The notes beneath the pieces are model-generated. The model was given only the letters and a program-made list of their open reading frames with translations, was not told the DNA's origin and ran no database searches. A program made the translations under genes and the position numbers. Below are positions 12,325 to 26,634 of a DNA stretch of 64,000 nt, piece by piece (the first letter of the stretch is position 1; each line of letters starts with the position of its first letter). This DNA is from Megascapheus bottae (Eukaryota > Chordata > Mammalia > Rodentia > Geomyidae), in the NCBI GenBank assembly GCA_024803745.1, contig JANJXV010000264.1, forward strand, positions 873,501-937,500, written 5' to 3'.

Positions 12325-14430
12325 ATAACCCTAACACTTACCCTAACCCTAACCCTTACCCTAACCCTAACCCTAACCCTAACCCTTACCCTAATCCTAA
12401 CACTAACACTAACCCTAGCTTCTAACCCTAACCCTAACCCTAACCCTAACCCTAACCCTTACTCTTACCCTAACCTTTAACCTAACTCTATCCCTAACCC
12501 AAACCCTAAGCCTTACCCTAACCCTAACCCTAACACTTACCATAACCCTAACCCTAACCTTAAACCTAACCCTAACCCTAACCATAACCCTAACCCTTAC
12601 CCTTACCCTAAACCTAACCATAAACCTAAACCTAACCCTAACCCTAACTCTAAACTTAACCCTATCCCTAACCCTAACACTCGCCCTTACCCTAACCCTA
12701 ACCATAAACCTATCACTAACCCTAACCCTAACCCTAACCCTAACCCTACCCTAACCCCTAACCCTAACCCTAACCCTAATCCTTACCCTTATCCTAACCC
12801 TAACACTAACCCTAACCCTAACCCTAAACCTTAACCTTACCCTAAACCTAACCCTGACCCTTACCCTAAACCTAACCCTAACCCTAAACCTAACCCTAAA
12901 CCTAACCCTTAACCTTATCTTAACCCTAACCCTAAACCTGACCCTTACCCATACCCTAACGCTAACCCTAAAACTAAACCAAACCCTAACCCTAACACAT
13001 ACCCTTACCCTAACCCTAACCCTACTTTAACCCAAACCCTAAACCTAACCCTAACCCTAACCCTAACCCATACCCTAACCCTACCCTAACCCTAACCCTT
13101 ACCCTAACCCTAACCCTAACCCTTACCCTAACCCTAACACTAACCCTAGCCCTCACTCTAAACTTAACCCTAACCCTAACCCATACCCGAACCCTACCCT
13201 AAACCTAACCCATACCCTAACCCTGACCCTAACCCTTACCCTCACCCTAACCCTAACCCTAACCCTAACTCTAAACTTAACCCTAACGCTAACCCTAACC
13301 CTAACCCTTACCCTAACCCTAACCCTAAACCTAACCCTAAACCTAACACTATCCCTAACCCTAACGCTAACCTTAAACCTAACCCAAACCCTAACCCTAA
13401 CCCTAACCCTTACCTTTCCCTAACCCTATCCCTAACCCTAACCCTAACCCTAACCCTGACCCTTACCCTTACCCTAACCCTAACCCTACACCTAACCCTA
13501 ACACCTAACCCTAACCCTAACCCTAACCCTACCCTTACCCTAAACCTAATCCTAACCCTGACCATTACCATTACCATTACCCTAACCCTAACCCTAAACT
13601 TAACCCCATCCTTAAACCTAACCCTAACCCTAACCCTAATCCTTACCCTAACCCTAATCCTTACCCTAACCCTAACACTAACCCTAACCCTAAGCCTAAC
13701 ACTTACCCTTACCCTAACCCTAACTCTAACCCTAACGCTTACCCTTAACCTAACACTAAACCTAACCCTAACCCTAACCCTAACCCTAAACCTAACCCCT
13801 AAAACCTAACCCTAACCCTACCCCTACCCCTAACCCTAACCCTAACTCTAACCATAGCCCTTACCCTTATCCTAACCCTACGCCTAACCCTAAAACTTAC
13901 CTTACCCTAACCCCAACCCTAACCCTAACCCTAACCCTAACCCTTACCCTAACCCTAACCGTAAACCTAAACCTAAACCTAACACTATCCCTAACCCTAA
14001 CGCTAACCTTAAACCTAACCCAAACCCTAACCCTAAACCTAACCCGTACCTTTCCCTAAACCTAACCCTAAACCTAACCCTAACCCTGACCCTTACCCTT
14101 ACCCTAACCCTAACCCTACACCTAACGCTAACAACTAAACCTAACCTAACCCTAACCCTTACCCTTACCCTAAACCTAATCCTAACCCTGATCATTACCA
14201 TTAACATTACCCTAACCCTAACCCTAACCCTAAGCCTAACACTTACCCTTACCCTAACCCTAACTCTAATCCTAACGCTTACCCTTACCCTAACCCTAAA
14301 CCTAACCCTAAACCTAACCCTAACCCTAACCCTAACACTAACCTTAAACCTAACCCAAACCCTAACACTAACCCTAACCCGTACCCTAACCCTAACTCTA
14401 ATCCTTACCCTAACCCTAACCCTAACCCTA

Positions 14431-14654
14431 CCCTAGGCCTAACACTTACCCTTACCCGAACCCTAAACCTAACCATAACGCTTACCCTTACCCTAAACCT
14501 AAACCTAACCCTGACCCTAACACTAACCCTAAACTTAACCGCCAACCCTAACCCTCACACTAACCCCTAACCCTATCCCTAACCAAAAACATAACCCTTA
14601 CACTTTTCCTAACCCTACCCCTAACCTAAAACTTACGCTTACCCTAACCCCTCC
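14431..14654. repeat. Module C, copy 4
   Basis: Lies near the end of P copy 1. It matches copy 3 except at its right edge (CCCCTCCCT). Confidence 0.85.
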
Positions 14655-16441
14655 CTAACCCTAACCCTAACCCTAACCCTAACCAGTAACCATAACCCTA
14701 ACACTAAGCCTAACCCTAACCCAAAACTTAACCCTTACCCTTACGCTACCCCTAACCCTAAACCTCACCGTAAACCTTACCCTAACCCTAACACTAATCC
14801 TAAATCTAACCCTAACCTTACCCCTAACCCTTACCGTTACCCTAACCCTAACCCTAAACCTAACCCTAACCCTAACCCTAATCCTTACCCTAATCCTAAC
14901 CCTAACCATAACCCTTACCCTAACCCTAATCCTTACTCTAATACTTACCCTAACCCTAACCCTAACCATAACCCTTACCCTTACCCTAATCTTAAACCTA
15001 ACTCTAACCCTAACCCAAACACTAACCCTTACCCTAACCCTAACCCTAACACTTACCATAACCCTAACCCTAACCCTAACCTTAAACCTAACCCTAACCC
15101 TACCTATAACCCTAACCCTTACCCTTACCCTAAACCTAACCTTAAACCTAACCCTAACCCTAACCCTAACTCTAAACTTAACCCTATCCCTAACCCTAAC
15201 ACTCGCCCTTACCCTAACCCTAACCATAAACCTATCACTAACCCTAACCCAAACCCTAACCCTTACCCTTAACCTAAACCTAACCCTAAACCTAGACATA
15301 ACCCTACCCTAAACCTACCCTAACCCCTAACCCTAACCCTAACCCTAATCCTTACCCTTATCCTAACCCTAACACTAACCCTAACCCTAACCCTAAACCT
15401 TACCCTTACCCTAAACCTAACCCTAACCCTTACCCTAAACCTAACCCTAACCCTAAGCCTAAACCTAACCCTTAACCTTATCTTAACCCTAACCCTAAAC
15501 CTGACCCTTACCCCTACCCTAACGCTAACCCTAAACCTAAACCTAACCTTAAACCTAACACATACCCTTACCCTAACCCTAAGCCTACTTTAACCCTAAC
15601 CCTAATCCTAACCCTAACCCTAACCCTAACCCATACCCTAAAACTACCCTAACCCTTACCCTTACCCTAACCCTAACCCTAACCCTTACCCTAACCCTAA
15701 CACTAACCCTAACCCTAACTCTAAACTTAACCCTAACCCTAACCCATACCCGAACCCTACCCTAACCCTAACCCATACCCTAACCCTAACCCTAACCCTT
15801 ACCCTCACCCTAACCCTAACCCTAACCCTAACTCTAAACTTAACCCTAACCCTAACCCTAACCCTAACCATTACCCTAACCCTAACCCTAAACCTAAGCC
15901 TAAACCTAACACTATCCCTAACCCTAACGCTAACCTTAAACCTAAGCCAAACCCTAACCCTAAAGCTAACCCGTACCTTTCCCTAAACCTAACCCTAACC
16001 CTAACCCTAACCCTGACCCTTACCCTTACCCTAACCCTAACCCTACACCTAACGCTAACAACTAAACCTAACCTAACCCTAACCCTTACCCTTACCCTAA
16101 ACCTAATCCTAACCCTGATCATTACCATTACCATTACCATAACCCTAACCCTAACTTTAACCCCATCCCTAAACCTAACCCTAACCCTAACCCTAACCCT
16201 AATCCTTACCCTAAACCTAACACTAACCCTAACCCTAAGCCTAACACTTACCCTTACCCTAACCCTAACTCTAATCCTAACGCTTACACTTAACCTAACC
16301 CTAAACCTAACCCTAAACCTAACCCTAACCCTAACCCTAACCCTAACACTAACCTTAAACCTAACCCAAACCCTAACACTAACCCTAACCCGTACCCTAA
16401 CCCTAACTCTAATGCTTACCCTAACCCTAACCCTAACCCTA

Positions 16442-16667
16442 CCCTAGGCCTAACACTTACCCTTACCCGAACCCTAAACCTAACCATAACGCTTACCCTT
16501 ACCCTAAACCTAAACCTAACCCTGACCCTAACACTAACCCTAAACTTAACCGCCAACCCTAACCCTCACACTAACCCCTAACCCTATCCCTAACCAAAAA
16601 CATAACCCTTACACTTTTCCTAACCCTACCCCTAACCTAAAACTTACGCTTACCCTAACCCCTCCCC
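16442..16667. repeat. Module C, copy 5
   Basis: The P copy 2 counterpart of copy 3, at +5,217 bp, including its CCCCTCCCC ending. Confidence 0.85.
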
Positions 16668-17087
16668 AACCCTAACCCTAACCCTAACCCTAACCAGTAA
16701 CCATAACCCTAACACTAAGCCTAACCCTAACCCAAAACTTAACCCTTACCCTTACGCTAACCCTAACCCTAAACCTCACCGTAAACCTTACCCTAACCCT
16801 AACACTAATCCTAACTCTAACCCTAACCTTAACCCTAACCCTTACCCTTGCCCTAACCCTAACCCTAAACCTAACCCTAACCCTAACCCTAATCCTTACC
16901 CTAATCCTAACCCTAACCATAACCCTTACAATAACCCTAATCCTTACTCTAATACTTACCCTAACCCTAACCCTAACCATAACCCTTACCCTACCCCTAA
17001 TCCTTACCCTAAACCTAACCCTAACCCTAACCCTTCCCCTAACCCTAACCCTAACCCTAACCCTACCCTAACCCTAACCCTTACCCT

Positions 17088-17278
17088 TACATTAACCCTA
17101 ACCCTAACCTTAAACCTAACCCGAACCCTAACCCTAACCCTAAACCTAACCTTAATCCTAACCCTTATCCTTACCCTAACCCTAACCATAACCCTAACCC
17201 TAAGCCTATCCCTAACCCTAAACCTAACCCTTACACTTACCCTTACGCGAACCCTAACCCGAAACCTAACCGTAACCC
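17088..17278. repeat. Module G, copy 4
   Basis: The P copy 2 counterpart of G copy 3, at +5,217 bp. Confidence 0.85.
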
Positions 17279-17505
17279 TTACCCTAACCCTAACCCTGGC
17301 CCTAACCCTAACCCTAACCCTTATCCTAACCCTAACCCTAAACTTAACCCCAACCCTAAACCTAACCCTAACCATAACCCTTACCCTAACACTTACCTTA
17401 ACCCTAACCCTTACCCTAACCCTAACCCTTATCCTAACCCTAACTCTAACCATAAAACTTACCCTAACCCTAACCCTAACTTTAACACTTAACCTTACCC
17501 TAACC

Positions 17506-17541
<36 letters not shown>

Positions 17542-19647
17542 ATAACCCTAACACTTACCCTAACCCTAACCCTTACCCTAACCCTAACCCTAACCCTAAC
17601 CCTTACCCTAATCCTAACACTAACACTAACCCTAGCTTCTAACCCTAACCCTAACCCTAACCCTAACCCTAACCCTTACTCTTACCCTAACCTTTAACCT
17701 AACTCTATCCCTAACCCAAACCCTAAGCCTTACCCTAACCCTAACCCTAACACTTACCATAACCCTAACCCTAACCTTAAACCTAACCCTAACCCTAACC
17801 ATAACCCTAACCCTTACCCTTACCCTAAACCTAACCATAAACCTAAACCTAACCCTAACCCTAACTCTAAACTTAACCCTATCCCTAACCCTAACACTCG
17901 CCCTTACCCTAACCCTAACCATAAACCTATCACTAACCCTAACCCTAACCCTAACCCTAACCCTACCCTAACCCCTAACCCTAACCCTAACCCTAATCCT
18001 TACCCTTATCCTAACCCTAACACTAACCCTAACCCTAACCCTAAACCTTAACCTTACCCTAAACCTAACCCTGACCCTTACCCTAAACCTAACCCTAACC
18101 CTAAACCTAACCCTAAACCTAACCCTTAACCTTATCTTAACCCTAACCCTAAACCTGACCCTTACCCATACCCTAACGCTAACCCTAAAACTAAACCAAA
18201 CCCTAACCCTAACACATACCCTTACCCTAACCCTAACCCTACTTTAACCCAAACCCTAAACCTAACCCTAACCCTAACCCTAACCCATACCCTAACCCTA
18301 CCCTAACCCTAACCCTTACCCTAACCCTAACCCTAACCCTTACCCTAACCCTAACACTAACCCTAGCCCTCACTCTAAACTTAACCCTAACCCTAACCCA
18401 TACCCGAACCCTACCCTAAACCTAACCCATACCCTAACCCTGACCCTAACCCTTACCCTCACCCTAACCCTAACCCTAACCCTAACTCTAAACTTAACCC
18501 TAACGCTAACCCTAACCCTAACCCTTACCCTAACCCTAACCCTAAACCTAACCCTAAACCTAACACTATCCCTAACCCTAACGCTAACCTTAAACCTAAC
18601 CCAAACCCTAACCCTAACCCTAACCCTTACCTTTCCCTAACCCTATCCCTAACCCTAACCCTAACCCTAACCCTGACCCTTACCCTTACCCTAACCCTAA
18701 CCCTACACCTAACCCTAACACCTAACCCTAACCCTAACCCTAACCCTACCCTTACCCTAAACCTAATCCTAACCCTGACCATTACCATTACCATTACCCT
18801 AACCCTAACCCTAAACTTAACCCCATCCTTAAACCTAACCCTAACCCTAACCCTAATCCTTACCCTAACCCTAATCCTTACCCTAACCCTAACACTAACC
18901 CTAACCCTAAGCCTAACACTTACCCTTACCCTAACCCTAACTCTAACCCTAACGCTTACCCTTAACCTAACACTAAACCTAACCCTAACCCTAACCCTAA
19001 CCCTAAACCTAACCCCTAAAACCTAACCCTAACCCTACCCCTACCCCTAACCCTAACCCTAACTCTAACCATAGCCCTTACCCTTATCCTAACCCTACGC
19101 CTAACCCTAAAACTTACCTTACCCTAACCCCAACCCTAACCCTAACCCTAACCCTAACCCTTACCCTAACCCTAACCGTAAACCTAAACCTAAACCTAAC
19201 ACTATCCCTAACCCTAACGCTAACCTTAAACCTAACCCAAACCCTAACCCTAAACCTAACCCGTACCTTTCCCTAAACCTAACCCTAAACCTAACCCTAA
19301 CCCTGACCCTTACCCTTACCCTAACCCTAACCCTACACCTAACGCTAACAACTAAACCTAACCTAACCCTAACCCTTACCCTTACCCTAAACCTAATCCT
19401 AACCCTGATCATTACCATTAACATTACCCTAACCCTAACCCTAACCCTAAGCCTAACACTTACCCTTACCCTAACCCTAACTCTAATCCTAACGCTTACC
19501 CTTACCCTAACCCTAAACCTAACCCTAAACCTAACCCTAACCCTAACCCTAACACTAACCTTAAACCTAACCCAAACCCTAACACTAACCCTAACCCGTA
19601 CCCTAACCCTAACTCTAATCCTTACCCTAACCCTAACCCTAACCCTA

Positions 19648-19871
19648 CCCTAGGCCTAACACTTACCCTTACCCGAACCCTAAACCTAACCATAACGCTT
19701 ACCCTTACCCTAAACCTAAACCTAACCCTGACCCTAACACTAACCCTAAACTTAACCGCCAACCCTAACCCTCACACTAACCCCTAACCCTATCCCTAAC
19801 CAAAAACATAACCCTTACACTTTTCCTAACCCTACCCCTAACCTAAAACTTACGCTTACCCTAACCCCTCC
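19648..19871. repeat. Module C, copy 6
   Basis: Counterpart of copy 4 (+5,217 bp) and of copy 7 (4,230 bp downstream). Confidence 0.85.
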
Positions 19872-20292
19872 CTAACCCTAACCCTAACCCTAACCCTAAC
19901 CAGTAACCATAACCCTAACACTAAGCCTAACCCTAACCCAAAACTTAACCCTTACCCTTACGCTACCCCTAACCCTAAACCTCACCGTAAACCTTACCCT
20001 AACCCTAACACTAATCCTAAATCTAACCCTAACCTTACCCCTAACCCTTACCGTTACCCTAACCCTAACCCTAAACCTAACCCTAACCCTAACCCTAATC
20101 CTTACCCTAATCCTAACCCTAACCATAACCCTTACCCTAACCCTAATCCTTACTCTAATACTTACCCTAACCCTAACCCTAACCATAACCCTTACCCTAC
20201 CCCTAATACTTACCCTAAACCTAACCCTAACCCTAACCCTTCCCCTAACCCTAACCCTAACCCTAACCCTACCCTAACCCTAACCCTTACCC

Positions 20293-20484
20293 TTACATTA
20301 ACCCTAACCCTAACCTTAAACCTAACCCGAACCCTAACCCTAACCATAAACCTAACCTTAATCCTAACCCTTATCCTTACCCTAACCCTAACCATAACCC
20401 TAACCCTAAGCCTATCCCTAACCCTAAACCAAATCCTTACACTTACCCTTACGCGAACCCTAACCCGAAACCTAACCGTAACCC
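20293..20484. repeat. Module G, copy 5
   Basis: Intact CpG-bearing end. Carries ACCATAAACC and AACCAAATCC, not seen in copies 3 and 4 but shared with copy 6. Confidence 0.85.
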
Positions 20485-20753
20485 TTACCCTAACCCTAAC
20501 CCTGGCCCTAACCCTAACCCTAACCCTAACCCTAACACTTACCCTAAACTTAACCCTAACCATTGCCCTTATCCTAACCCTAACCCTAAACTTAACCCCA
20601 ACCCTAAACCTAACCCTAACCATAACCCTTACCCTAACACTTACCTTAACCCTAACCCTTACCCTAACCCTAACCCTTATCCTAACCCTAACTCTAACCA
20701 TAAAACTTACCCTAACCCTAACCCTAACTTTAACACTTAACCTTACCCTAACC

Positions 20754-20789
<36 letters not shown>

Positions 20790-21575
20790 ATAACCCTAAC
20801 ACTTACCCTAACACTAACCCTTACCCTAACTCTAACCCTAACCCTAACCCTTACCCTAATCCTAACACTAACACTAACCCTAGCCTCTAACCCTTACCCT
20901 AACCCTAACCCTAACCCTAACCCTTACTCTTACCCTAACCTTTAACCTAACTCTATCCCTAACCCAAACCCTAAGCCTTACCCTAACCCTAACCCTAACA
21001 CTTACCATAACCCTAACCCTAACCTTAAACCTAACCCTAACCCTAACCATAACCCTAACCCTTACCCTTACCCTAAACCTAACCATAAACCTAAACCTAA
21101 CCCTAACCCTAACTCTAAACTTAACCCTATCCCTAACCCTAACATTCGCCCTTACCCTAACCCTAACCATAAACCTATCACTAACCCTAACCCTAACCCT
21201 AACCCTAACCCTACCCTAAACCCTAACCCTAACCCTAACCCTAACCCTAACCCTAATCCTTACCCTTATCCTAACCCTAACACTAACCCTAACCCTAACC
21301 CTAAACCTTAACCTTACCCTAAACCTAACCCTGACCCTTACCCTAAACCTAACCCTAACCCTAAACCTAACCCTAAACCTAACCCTTAACTTTATCTTAA
21401 CCCTAACCCTAAACCTGACCCTTACCCATACCCTAACGCTAACCCTAAAACTAAACCAAACCCTAACCCTAACACATACCCTTACCCTAACCCTTACCCT
21501 ACTTTAACCCAAACCCTAAACCTAACCCTAACCCTAACCCTAACCCATACCCTATCCCTACCCTAACCCTAACCC

Positions 21576-22215
21576 TAACCCTAACCCTTACCCTTACCCT
21601 AACCCTGCCGCTAAACCTAACCCTAACCCTAACCCTAAAACTTACCCTAACGCTAACCCTAACCTTAACAATTAACCTTACCCTAACCCTAACCCTAACC
21701 CTAACCCTTACCCTAACCCTAACCCTAACACTTACCCTAACCCTAACTCTAACCCTAACACTTACCATAAACCTAACACTAACCCTAACCCTAACCCTTA
21801 CCCTAATCCTAACCTAACACTAACTCTAACCCCTAACCCTAACCCTTAACCTAACCCTAACCCTAAACCTAACCCTAACCATTACCCTTACCCTTACCCT
21901 AACCCTAAACCTAACTCTAACTCTAACCCAAACTCTAACCCTTACCCTAACCCTAACCCTACCACTTACTCTTACCCTAAACCTAACCCTAAGCTTAAAC
22001 ATAACGTAACATTAACCTTAACCCTAAACCTTACCCTTACCCTTACCCTAACCCTAACCCTAACCCTAAACCTAAACCTAACCCTAATCCTAACTCCAAA
22101 CTTAACCCTATATCTAAACTTAACCTTCGACCTTACAATAACCCTAACCCTAAACCAATCACTAATCCTAACCCTAACCCTAACCCTTACCGTTACCCTA
22201 AACCTAACCCTAACC

Positions 22216-22256
<41 letters not shown>

Positions 22257-23115
22257 CCCTAATCCTTACCCTTATCCTAACCCTAACACTAACCCTAACA
22301 CTTACCCTTACCCTAAAGCCTACCCTATCCCTAACCCTAACCCTAACCCTTACCCTAACCCTAACCCTAACCCTAACCCCAAACCTTACCCTTACCCTAA
22401 ACCTAACCCTAAACCCAACCCTAAACCTAACCCTAAACCTAACCCTAACCCTTACCCTTATCTTAACACTAACTCTAAACCTAACCCTTCCCCTACCCTA
22501 ACGCTAACCCTAAACCTAACCCTAACCCTAATCCTAACCCTAACACATACTCTTACCCTAACCCTAACCTTAAACCTACACTAACCCTAACCCTAATCCT
22601 AACCCTTACCCTTACCCTAACCCTAACCATAATCTTAACCCAACCATAACCTAACATTAAACTTAACCTTAACCCTAACCCTTACCCTTACCCTAACCCT
22701 GGCGCTAAACCTAACCCTAACCCTAACCCTAAACCTTACCCTAACCCTAACCCTAATCCTAAACCTAACCCTTACCCTTACCCTAACCCTAAACCTAACC
22801 CTAACCATAAACCTAACCCTCAACCTAAACCTAACCCTAACCCTTACCCTTACCCTAACCCTAATCCTAACCTTAACCCTAACCCTAACCCTAACCCTTA
22901 CCCTTACCCTAACCCTAACTCTGAACCTAAAACGAACCCTAATCCTATCCCTAACGCTAACCCTAACCTAACACTTTACTTAATGCTAACTCTAACCCTA
23001 ACACTAACCCTTACCCTAAACCTAACCCTAACCCTAACCCTTACCCTTACCCTAACCGTAACCCTTACCCTAACCCTAACCCTAACCCTTACCCTAACCC
23101 TAACACTAACCCTAC
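21576..23115. repeat. Module D, copy 1
   Basis: A module of about 1.5-2 kb lying between the two Q copies. Landmarks in order: CTGCCGCTAAACC (21,606), TTAACAATTAACC, AAGCTTAAACATAACG (about 21,992), AACCAATCACTAATCC (about 22,155), AAAGCCTACCC (about 22,315), CTGGCGCTAAACC (about 22,698), CTCTGAACCTAAAACGAAC (about 22,918) and TTAATGCTAACTC (about 22,981). It then runs into repeat shared with the P family. Confidence 0.85.
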
Positions 23116-23877
23116 TTTACCCTAACCCTAATCCTAACCCTAACCCTAACCCTAACCCATACCCTAACCCTACCCTAACCCTAACCCTTACCCTAACCCT
23201 AACCCTAACCCTTACCCTAACCCTAACACTAACCCTAACCCTAACTCTAAACTTAACCCTAACCCTAACCCATACCCGAACCCTACCCTAACCCTAACCC
23301 ATACCCTAACCCTAACCCTAACCCTTACCCTCACCCTAACCCTAACCCTAACCCTAACTCTAAACTTAACCCTAACCCTAACCCTAACCCTTACCCTAAC
23401 CCTAACCGTAAACCTAAACCTAAACCTAACACTATCCCTAACCCTAACGCTAACCTTAAACCTAACCCAAACCCTAACCCTAAACCTAACCCGTACCTTT
23501 CCCTAAACCTAACCCTAAACCTAACCCTAACCCTGACCCTTACCCTTACCCTAACCCTAACCCTACACCTAACGCTAACAACTAAACCTAACCTAACCCT
23601 AACCCTTACCCTTACCCTAAACCTAATCCTAACCCTGATCATTACCATTACCATTACCCTAACCCTAACCCTAACCCTAAGCCTAACACTTACCCTTACC
23701 CTAACCCTAACTCTAATCCTAACGCTTACCCTTACCCTAACCCTAAACCTAACCCTAAACCTAACCCTAACCCTAACCCTAACACTAACCTTAAACCTAA
23801 CCCAAACCCTAACACTAACCCTAACCCGTACCCTAACCCTAACTCTAATCCTTACCCTAACCCTAACCCTAACCCTA

Positions 23878-24101
23878 CCCTAGGCCTAACACTTACCCTT
23901 ACCCGAACCCTAAACCTAACCATAACGCTTACCCTTACCCTAAACCTAAACCTAACCCTGACCCTAACACTAACCCTAAACTTAACCGCCAACCCTAACC
24001 CTCACACTAACCCCTAACCCTATCCCTAACCAAAAACATAACCCTTACACTTTTCCTAACCCTACCCCTAACCTAAAACTTACGCTTACCCTAACCCCTC
24101 C
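23878..24101. repeat. Module C, copy 7
   Basis: Identical in the stretch read to copy 6, at +4,230 bp. Confidence 0.85.
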
Positions 24102-24522
24102 CTAACCCTAACCCTAACCCTAACCCTAACCAGTAACCATAACCCTAACACTAAGCCTAACCCTAACCCAAAACTTAACCCTTACCCTTACGCTACCCCT
24201 AACCCTAAACCTCACCGTAAACCTTACCCTAACCCTAACACTAATCCTAAATCTAACCCTAACCTTACCCCTAACCCTTACCGTTACCCTAACCCTAACC
24301 CTAAACCTAACCCTAACCCTAACCCTAATCCTTACCCTAATCCTAACCCTAACCATAACCCTTACCCTAACCCTAATCCTTACTCTAATACTTACCCTAA
24401 CCCTAACCCTAACCATAACCCTTACCCTACCCCTAATACTTACCCTAAACCTAACCCTAACCCTAACCCTTCCCCTAACCCTAACCCTAACCCTAACCCT
24501 ACCCTAACCCTAACCCTTACCC

Positions 24523-24714
24523 TTACATTAACCCTAACCCTAACCTTAAACCTAACCCGAACCCTAACCCTAACCATAAACCTAACCTTAATCCTAACCC
24601 TTATCCTTACCCTAACCCTAACCATAACCCTAACCCTAAGCCTATCCCTAACCCTAAACCAAATCCTTACACTTACCCTTACGCGAACCCTAACCCGAAA
24701 CCTAACCGTAACCC
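24523..24714. repeat. Module G, copy 6
   Basis: Counterpart of G copy 5, at +4,230 bp. Confidence 0.85.
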
Positions 24715-24983
24715 TTACCCTAACCCTAACCCTGGCCCTAACCCTAACCCTAACCCTAACCCTAACACTTACCCTAAACTTAACCCTAACCATTGCCCTT
24801 ATCCTAACCCTAACCCTAAACTTAACCCCAACCCTAAACCTAACCCTAACCATAACCCTTACCCTAACACTTACCTTAACCCTAACCCTTACCCTAACCC
24901 TAACCCTTATCCTAACCCTAACTCTAACCATAAAACTTACCCTAACCCTAACCCTAACTTTAACACTTAACCTTACCCTAACC

Positions 24984-25019
<36 letters not shown>

Positions 25020-25805
25020 ATAACCCTAACACTTACCCTAACACTAACCCTTACCCTAACTCTAACCCTAACCCTAACCCTTACCCTAATCCTAACACTA
25101 ACACTAACCCTAGCCTCTAACCCTTACCCTAACCCTAACCCTAACCCTAACCCTTACTCTTACCCTAACCTTTAACCTAACTCTATCCCTAACCCAAACC
25201 CTAAGCCTTACCCTAACCCTAACCCTAACACTTACCATAACCCTAACCCTAACCTTAAACCTAACCCTAACCCTAACCATAACCCTAACCCTTACCCTTA
25301 CCCTAAACCTAACCATAAACCTAAACCTAACCCTAACCCTAACTCTAAACTTAACCCTATCCCTAACCCTAACATTCGCCCTTACCCTAACCCTAACCAT
25401 AAACCTATCACTAACCCTAACCCTAACCCTAACCCTAACCCTACCCTAAACCCTAACCCTAACCCTAACCCTAACCCTAACCCTAATCCTTACCCTTATC
25501 CTAACCCTAACACTAACCCTAACCCTAACCCTAAACCTTAACCTTACCCTAAACCTAACCCTGACCCTTACCCTAAACCTAACCCTAACCCTAAACCTAA
25601 CCCTAAACCTAACCCTTAACTTTATCTTAACCCTAACCCTAAACCTGACCCTTACCCATACCCTAACGCTAACCCTAAAACTAAACCAAACCCTAACCCT
25701 AACACATACCCTTACCCTAACCCTTACCCTACTTTAACCCAAACCCTAAACCTAACCCTAACCCTAACCCTAACCCATACCCTATCCCTACCCTAACCCT
25801 AACCC

Positions 25806-26634
25806 TTACCCTAACCCTAACCCTAACCCTTACCCTAACCCTAACACTAACCCTAGCCCTCACTCTAAACTTAACCCTAACCCTAACCCATACCCGAACC
25901 CTACCCTAAACCTAACCCATACCCTAACCCTGACACTAACCCTTACCCTCACCCTAACCCTAACCCTAACACTAACTCTAAACTTAACCCTAACGCTAAC
26001 CCTAACCCTAACCCTTACCCTAACCCTAACCCTAAACCTAACCCTAAACCTAACACTATCCCTAACCCTAACGCTAACCTTAAACCTAACCCAAACCCTA
26101 ACCCTAACCCTAACCCTTACCTTTCCCTAACCCTAACCCTAACCCTAACCCTAACCCTGACCCTTACCCTTACCCTACCCCTAACCCTACACCTAACCCT
26201 AACACCTAACCCTAACCCTAACCCTAACCCTACCCTTACCCTAAACCTAATCCTAACCCTGACCATTACCATTACCATTACCCTAACCCTAACCCTAAAC
26301 TTAACCCCATCCTTAAACCTAACCCTAACCCTAACCCTAATCCTTACCCTAACCCTAATCCTTACCCTAACCCTAACACTAACCCTAACCCTAAGCCTAA
26401 CACTTACCCTTACCCTAACCCTAACTCTAACCCTAACGCTTACCCTTAACCTAACACTAAACCTAACCCTAACCCTAACCCTAACCCTAAACCTAACCCC
26501 TAAAACCTAACCCTAACCCTACCCCTACCCGTAACCCTAACCCTAACTATAACCATAGCCCTTACCCTTATCCTAACCCTACGCCTAACCCTAAAACTTA
26601 CCTTACCCTAACCCCAACCCTAACCCTAACCCTA
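25806..26634. repeat. Partial P copy (tail part)
   Basis: Matches P copy 2 at about 18,300-19,140 with an offset near 7,490 bp. Differences include TGACACTAACC for TGACCCTAACC near 25,931, GTAACCC for CTAACCC near 26,531, ACTATAACC for ACTCTAACC, and about two fewer hexamers near 26,120-26,180. It is older than the Q and P duplications. Confidence 0.85.

Larger units (their letters stand above)
9757..14980. repeat. 5,217-bp unit P, copy 1 of an exact tandem duplication
   Basis: Bases from about 9,757 to 14,980 recur immediately downstream with a constant offset of 5,217 bp. Landmarks at 9,771, 10,841, 11,225, 11,871, 12,678, 13,561 and 14,433 all reappear at +5,217, and I found no substitution or indel in the stretches compared. 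The unit is itself a mosaic: about 10,690-11,780 recurs inside the same unit at about 13,980-14,970 with offsets of 3,290 and then 3,206 bp, the change reflecting about 84 bp absent from the second occurrence. The left border is the divergence from AACCATAACCC to AACCCTAACCC just before 9,757. Confidence 0.93.
14981..20197. repeat. 5,217-bp unit P, copy 2
   Basis: Head-to-tail second copy of unit P. The junction at about 14,970-14,985 joins the unit end (AACCATAACCCTTACCC) to the unit start (TTACCCTAATCTTAAACC). At the right end, near 20,197, the sequence leaves the unit and continues CTACCCCTAATACTTACCC. Complete identity over 5.2 kb in otherwise diverged repeat means either a very recent unequal exchange or an assembly duplication. 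Confidence 0.93.
19135..21575. repeat. 2.44-kb segment Q, copy 1
   Basis: Bases about 19,135-21,575 recur at 23,365-25,805 with a constant offset of 4,230 bp, an exact multiple of six. It begins inside P copy 2 and runs about 1.4 kb past its end, so it was duplicated after, or independently of, the 5.2-kb event. One difference was found: A at 19,431 versus C at 23,661. Confidence 0.92.
23365..25805. repeat. 2.44-kb segment Q, copy 2
   Basis: Second copy of Q. At its left edge it replaces the CCCCAACCC sequence preceding copy 1 with ACTCTAAACTTAACCC. At its right edge it returns to P-type sequence, where copy 1 runs into module D. It contains C copy 7 and G copy 6. Confidence 0.92.
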
